From Candidatus Villigracilis saccharophilus (GTDB lineage: Bacteria; Chloroflexota; Anaerolineae; Anaerolineales; Villigracilaceae), in contig JADJNA010000041.1 of assembly GCA_016709305.1 (NCBI GenBank), forward strand, positions 1 to 24,602: DNA of 24,602 bases. The letters are read 5' to 3'. The position numbers and the translations under genes are program-made. Below are positions 21,284-24,602 of the stretch, piece by piece; position 1 is the first letter of the stretch, and each line of letters begins with the position of its first letter. The notes beneath the pieces are model-generated. The model saw nothing but the letters and a program-made list of their open reading frames with translations, was not told the origin of the DNA and did no database searches.

Positions 21284-21299
21284 GAACGGCGAGAGGGAC

Positions 21300-21372
21300 T
21301 TGCAACGTAAAGTACAAAGGTCGAAGGTTTCAAGGTTGAAGGTTACAATTTGTAACCTTCAACTTGTACAGT
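21300..21372 (-). repeat. Inverted repeat plus AACCTT-word tandem repeat between MFS and hydrolase genes
   Basis: GTTGAAGGTTACAA (ending near 21351) faces TTGTAACCTTCAAC with almost no loop, forming a near-perfect 14-bp hairpin; one bulge allows extension to about 17 bp. On the minus strand the word AACCTT then repeats about every 7-8 bp: GTAACCTT, CAACCTT, GAAACCTT, CGACCTTT. No T-tract follows, so it is not a standard intrinsic terminator. It may act as an mRNA-stability or partial termination element between the transporter and the enzymes. Confidence 0.65.
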
Positions 21373-21380
21373 AAAATTCG

Positions 21381-22704
21381 TTACGCTTCTTTCTTCGCTT
21401 CACCCTTCGTCACAGGCAAAATGGCAACAGTGGCGAGGACGAGGAAGACGAACATGATGAGCCAGACCCAGCGGTAGTCATTGCCCATCGCTTCGACGAG
21501 AGTCCCGCCGAGGATGGGTCCGATGATGAAGCCGAGGGTCACGGCAATTTGGCGCAGACCTGTGTAGGTTCCCATCAATGTTTCGACGGGGGCACTGTCC
21601 ACGATCATGGCAACTTGGACGACATTGGCGAGGGGCCAGGTCAAACCGCAGATGAGGAGTCCTACATTGAGCATGGTCGCGTCGGGGAAGAGGTAGATGA
21701 CCAATGCGCCGATGGCGTACCCCACCAAGCCGACGATCTGGGTGTTCTTGCGTCCGATTTTGTTGGAGATTAAACCCGCGGGGACAGCGATGATCATGAA
21801 CGCGATTGCGGGGATGGCAACCAGCATGGCGGCGGCAGAAACTTCCATTCCAAGCGAGAAGACGCCGTAGGAACTGAGAAACGCCTGCATTTGAGCAAGC
21901 GCGACATAAGCCAGAAAATTGCTAAGGAGTAGGAACGTCAAACTTCGCGCATGTTCTTTAGGAAGTTCACGCAGGAATTTGATAATCCCTTTCAGGTTAA
22001 ATGGCTCTCCTGCTAAGTTCCTTGGCGCTGGCAAGTTCTTCAGGCTCTTTGACCCATGCCCAGGTGAGAATCAGAATCAGGACGGTGAGTCCAGCCGCAA
22101 TCCAGAAAGGAAGCGGACCGTAGATGTCATACAGAACTGCACCACCCAGGGCTGTCAGCACTACCAAAAATCCAGCAATCGCACCGGCAATTCCATTGGC
22201 GGTAGTGCGATGTTCAGATGGGGTGATATCAAACATCAATACATCCGCAATCGGGCGGACGATGGCGAAGGCAATCAGTACAACCACAAGTGACAGGATG
22301 AACGGGATTAATAACCCTGTCAGTTGTCCTGTCTGCCCATTGAGTTCGGGTCTTATCGCCATCGGGATAAGCGGAATAACAACAAATGCTGCAACCGCCA
22401 CAGGTACGCCGAACAAGACGAATGGCATTCGTCTGCCCCATTTTGTGCGCAGGCTGTCGCTCCATGCGCCGACGATGGGACTGATGAACAAGCCTGCGAT
22501 GTTATCGAAGACGAGGATGAAACCCGTCAACGCTGGTCCGAGGCCGAAGCCGACGGTGGTGGCTCCCGCTTCGGTGAAGGCGGGGTTGCCTGCCTGCAAA
22601 TAGACAGGGACGTAGGTGTTATACAACTGCCAGATAACTTCCATCACGGCGGGCAGGGTCGCTGCGATGATGATGTTGCGCCAACTCAACTTGATGTGGG
22701 ACAT
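21381..22704 (-). CDS. MFS transporter (GPH/SLC45-like), one frameshift
   Basis: This is an inner-membrane secondary transporter with about 12 hydrophobic segments over roughly 441 residues. The cytoplasmic loop-2 signature reads GAWSDSLRTKWGRRMPF, typical of MFS motif A and close to the glycoside-pentoside-hexuronide/SLC45 type. A second signature, DITPSEHRTTANG, precedes the middle of the protein. The frame breaks near 22020: EELASAK should continue NLAGEPFNLKGIIKF, which needs removal of one G in AAGGAAC. The start ATG at 22704 has AAGGAGAG about 9 nt upstream and lies 50 bp after a strong promoter, making this the first gene of the long run. The substrate is unknown; sugars or glycosides are the default for the family. 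Confidence 0.88.
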
Positions 22705-22760
22705 GGCTCTCTCTCCTTTTTTTTGTACGACTGTTCAGTTTTTTGTTCTATCGTTAAAAC

Positions 22761-22789
22761 AGAATACAGGAAAAAAAGTTACGAGTCAA
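22761..22789 (-). promoter_or_regulatory. Sigma70-type promoter for the MFS-led operon
   Basis: On the minus strand TTGACT (22789-22784) and TATTCT (22766-22761) are separated by exactly 17 bp. This predicts a transcript start near 22754 and a 50-nt leader with a good ribosome-binding site. An ACTG-NN-CAGT inverted repeat (22730-22739) lies in the leader, where a repressor such as the operon's own TetR could bind; that is a guess. Confidence 0.7.
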
Positions 22790-22806
22790 GAGGCAGTTTT
22801 TTGGGT

Positions 22807-22834
22807 CAAAAAGGGCACGCGCCGCGGGGCCTTT
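22807..22834 (-). terminator. Candidate intrinsic terminator
   Basis: Read on the minus strand, AAAGGC is followed by a GC-rich core and then GCCCTTTTTG. The outer AAAGG/CCTTT and GGC/GCC pairs enclose an imperfect CG-rich stem, with a short T run after it. It sits just past the stop of the YifB-like fragment (22843) and just before the promoter of the next operon, which is where a terminator would be expected. Confidence 0.5.
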
Positions 22835-22842
22835 GATTCCCA

Positions 22843-23160
22843 TCATGATCTTTTAAAGGGGTTACGCGACGCTTCCGCCAGGGGTTGCCGGACCGGAAAA
22901 CCTTCCGGCTGCCAGCCAAATCCGCAAATGGCGCGCGATAATTTCAGAATGCGATGATAAGGCCGCGCCGGGACAAGTTGGGGGGGCTGCACAATGCACA
23001 CGGCATCGCACCGCTCGCGCGACCTTCGGGCAGGTCTGGTAAAATATCCCTCCACGTGCTCATGTCTGCATTGTAGATGACGGTCGAAGGGGTGCATGTA
23101 CAGGTTTTACATCCGACTGGAATACCTACATGGGCAGGGGGTATTTCGGCAACTATCTGG
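22843..23160 (-). pseudogene. YifB/ComM-like (Mg-chelatase-type ATPase) C-terminal remnant
   Basis: No long ORF exists here, but blocks of the YifB/ComM family appear in the right order. CPCRYSSRM is followed in the next frame by KTCTCTPSTVI, the paired-Cys region of CPCG..CTC. Then come ARRSRERCDAVCIVQ (family: SAxIRxRVxxARxxQ) and PARPYHRILKLSRAI (family: SARAYHRILKLARTI), then PLAEASRNPFKR and a stop at 22843. About 50 residues expected between the last blocks are missing, and the AAA core is not upstream. It is either a true decayed fragment or badly sequenced. Identification rests on motif recall only. Confidence 0.5.
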
Positions 23161-23161
23161 A

Positions 23162-23475
23162 CTACGATTTTCTTTTATATAGGAATTCGTTTAGTTTTCC
23201 AGCCTCAATCATAATTCCTAATCCTGGCAAATCGATTGCTTCAAGTTTCCTTTGCGGATCCAGGCTCTGATCTGTTTTGACGTGGCGTCGCAAACCTGTG
23301 CGGCTTGATAAATCGTGAAATAACTACCACGTGGTATCGAGGTGGGTATGACTTTCGGTTCCCGTTCTCAATCAGTTCCTCCGTCTCCCTTTCTTTCCCG
23401 AACTTTTTTCCCATAAGCAGCGATAAGCCAAAACCTCATTGAGGCTTGTTCCATATACTCTTTTCTGTCATACAC
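23162..23475 (-). CDS. Small helix-turn-helix protein (excisionase/HTH_17-like), two compensating frameshifts
   Basis: This is a small DNA-binding protein of about 104 residues. The GTG start at 23475 follows AAGGA by 7 nt (within AGGAGAAGG). It reads MYDRKEYMEQASMRFWLIAA, then, after one indel, FGKERETEELIENG and, back in the first frame, PKVIPTSIPRGSYFTIYQAA. The C-terminal half is a MerR/excisionase-like winged HTH: YFTIYQAAQVCDATSKQIRA, then WIRKGNLK and, after another slip near 23235, AIDLPGLGIMIEAGKLNEF, stopping at 23162. The pattern YxTxxQAAxxxxxxxxxIxxWIRxGxLKAIxLPG fits HTH_17. Such proteins are recombination directionality factors or small regulators. No integrase is seen nearby. 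Confidence 0.55.
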
Positions 23476-23490
23476 ATCACAATCCTTCTC

Positions 23491-23661
23491 CTATGCCGAG
23501 ATAAATTCAAAAAGGGTCTGTGTTTGGTTTCCGCTAAGTTCTATTTGGTTTTTCAGCACTCCCTTAATCTCCCCCCAACTGTTGTTGATGAAGCTTAGCA
23601 TTATTGGCAGAGAGTTGGAAAGCTGGTGAGCCGATGACCAGACCATTGGTCTTCCATGCAT
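23491..23661 (-). CDS. Hypothetical 56-residue protein
   Basis: This is a short intact ORF starting ATG at 23661 with AGGA 6 nt upstream and ending TAG at 23491. It begins MHGRPMVWSSAHQLSNSLP and ends with QTQTLFEFISA. The composition is ordinary and protein-like, with a hydrophobic middle (LPIMLSFINNSW) and no recognised domain. The frame stays open for about 12 codons upstream, so it may be the C-terminus of a longer broken gene. It lies 15 bp before the helix-turn-helix gene, whose ribosome-binding site abuts this stop, so the two could form a small operon. Confidence 0.4.
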   Translation of the reverse strand: MHGRPMVWSSAHQLSNSLPIMLSFINNSWGEIKGVLKNQIELSGNQTQTLFEFISA

Positions 23662-24140
23662 CAATTGTCCTGCGTGTGGACGCTCAAGAAGTTCAAGCGG
23701 TTATCCCTGCATAGAGATGGTAACGTTACGGGAAGGTCTGCATCCTATCAACAATGCCGCCTCCCGGCGCTGCCAATCTTGCTGCTGAAGTTGTGTAAGC
23801 CATGAAGGACAACTCGGTGGGGAACTGGAAATATCCCTCGAAGCTAGCTGAGATGCACACCCCAAGTGCTTTGAACTAGAACCGTAGAGCAATTCATGAA
23901 GAATAACCTGGTCTGAAGAAAATGGATTGACCTATTTAGTTGAACAGGCAGGTTTGGGACTGGAAGGACTTGTCGGTTACTGCAGGAAAAGCGGTGTGAC
24001 CGTTTACGGGAATGATCTAAACGAAAACACCCCTTATGCGTGAAAAGTTTGTCAGCCGTTTTTCAAGAGTTTTTTCTTTCTATGTGGTGGGTACAACTCG
24101 GGAAGGGCCTGAACTTATACCCGTATACCAGATATATTCC
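23662..24140. other. Stretch without a recognisable gene
   Basis: I see no complete gene, RNA or repeat in these 479 bp. One patch on the plus strand (23900-24043) stays open for 47 codons and looks protein-like (AGLGLEGLVGYCRKSG, then VTVYGNDLNEN), but has no start codon and no identified family. The minus strand holds only short frames. The stretch is either intergenic or too error-rich to read. Confidence 0.4.
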
Positions 24141-24602
24141 TCACCGCAAGCGTGATCCGATTGCGGTTACGATGTGAAAACCGGCGATCGGCTCCAAACT
24201 TTGAACGGCGGTGGTCAGCAGGTCGTCCAGCCAAATATATCTCTTTGAAGACACGGGGTTTCCAACTGAGGCACAACTTGATCAAGGCAGATATATGCCT
24301 GCGCCATGCCGGGCGTAGAAAACCGCCCATCACCTTCATCACCTCGTACTTGCACCCATCCTGGAAATCTGGGTCCAACTCTCGGACCAGCGTTGGATCG
24401 AAGCTGCCGTAATTTCTTTCCAAAATCAGATAGCAGGACGGATTCAGGAGTAGGTATGTACTTTCCAAGGGATGCCTGATGCCAGATTTCCAACTTCGGC
24501 GTAACGAGTCAGGATTCTTCCAGCCATTCCCTTGTGTTGTTCGTAGGCGACCAACTCGTGGGGAAAGGTTGGCAGAGTCCTTCTGGTTGCGCGAAAAGCC
24601 AG
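24141..24602 (-). CDS. Unidentified partial gene at the window edge, several frameshifts
   Basis: Coding-like peptides follow one another in different minus-strand frames. TLPTFPHELVAYEQHKGM runs from the edge, then IWHQASLGKYIPTPESVLLS, then SFDPTLVRELDPDFQDG and YEVMKVMGGF, then WLDDLLTTAVQSLEPIAGFH ending in a stop at 24141. No single frame spans them. This suggests one gene broken by about four indels, or decayed. I recognise no domain. Its 5' end lies outside the window. Confidence 0.35.

Noticed and set aside
23690..23790. Plus-strand zinc-ribbon-like peptide (NCPACGRSRSSSGYPC)
   Set aside because: It looks like a transposase zinc ribbon at first, but the spacing of the second Cys pair is wrong and no transposase follows.
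23900..24043. Plus-strand patch resembling a MurC-type Rossmann start (GLGLEGLVGYCRKSG, VYGNDL)
   Set aside because: There is no start codon, only 47 codons and no Mur ligase sequence downstream. The resemblance may be chance.
1..24602. CRISPR arrays, tRNA or rRNA genes, insertion sequences
   Set aside because: I looked for regularly spaced identical repeats, T-loop signatures and transposase motifs with terminal inverted repeats, and found none I could support.

Overview
Likely source: the window suggests a free-living bacterium of moderate GC, most like a Chloroflexota (Anaerolineae-type) genome. The basis is gene style only: very long multi-GAF signalling proteins, a uroporphyrinogen-decarboxylase-like protein, a serine hydrolase with a DUF3471-type tail, and tight same-strand packing. 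No rRNA, tRNA, CRISPR array or clear insertion sequence was seen, so the taxon is an inference. Every convincing gene lies on the minus strand and is read from high to low coordinates.

Layout in transcription order. 24602-22800 is a poorly resolved stretch. It holds short or interrupted coding patches: an unidentified frameshifted gene at the right edge, a 56-codon ORF, a small helix-turn-helix (excisionase-like) protein and a degraded YifB/ComM-like C-terminus followed by a candidate terminator. A strong sigma70-type promoter (TTGACT-17-TATTCT) then starts a run of twelve genes (22704-8436): MFS transporter, alpha/beta hydrolase, CocE/S15-type hydrolase, crotonase, dipeptide epimerase, agmatinase/arginase-family enzyme, URO-D-like protein, cytochrome P450, TetR regulator, acyl-CoA ligase, beta-lactamase-type serine hydrolase and PepD dipeptidase. 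Many neighbours overlap by 4-19 bp, so most of the run is probably one or a few operons. It looks catabolic: uptake, ester/amide/peptide cleavage, epimerisation and dipeptide hydrolysis, with a CoA ligase, crotonase and P450 for an acyl or aromatic moiety. The substrate cannot be read from the sequence.

After a 183-bp AT-rich gap comes the most interesting part (8252-1). A protein of roughly 2,100 residues carries eight GAF domains, a HAMP/coiled-coil linker, a tandem class III nucleotide cyclase resembling soluble adenylyl cyclase (metal aspartates in the first domain, Asn/Arg in the second) and a winged-helix/TPR tail. The P-loop ATPase normally found before such a tail is missing. Twenty-one bases downstream lies a SulP anion transporter with a STAS domain and a cyclic-nucleotide-binding domain at its C-terminus. 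Together they would form a two-gene circuit in which the sensor makes a cyclic nucleotide and the adjacent transporter reads it.

Caveat: at least ten genes contain a frameshift or internal stop. Several are repaired by adding one base to a short homopolymer. This points to indel errors in the sequence rather than mass pseudogenisation, so genes are annotated here at their reconstructed extents.
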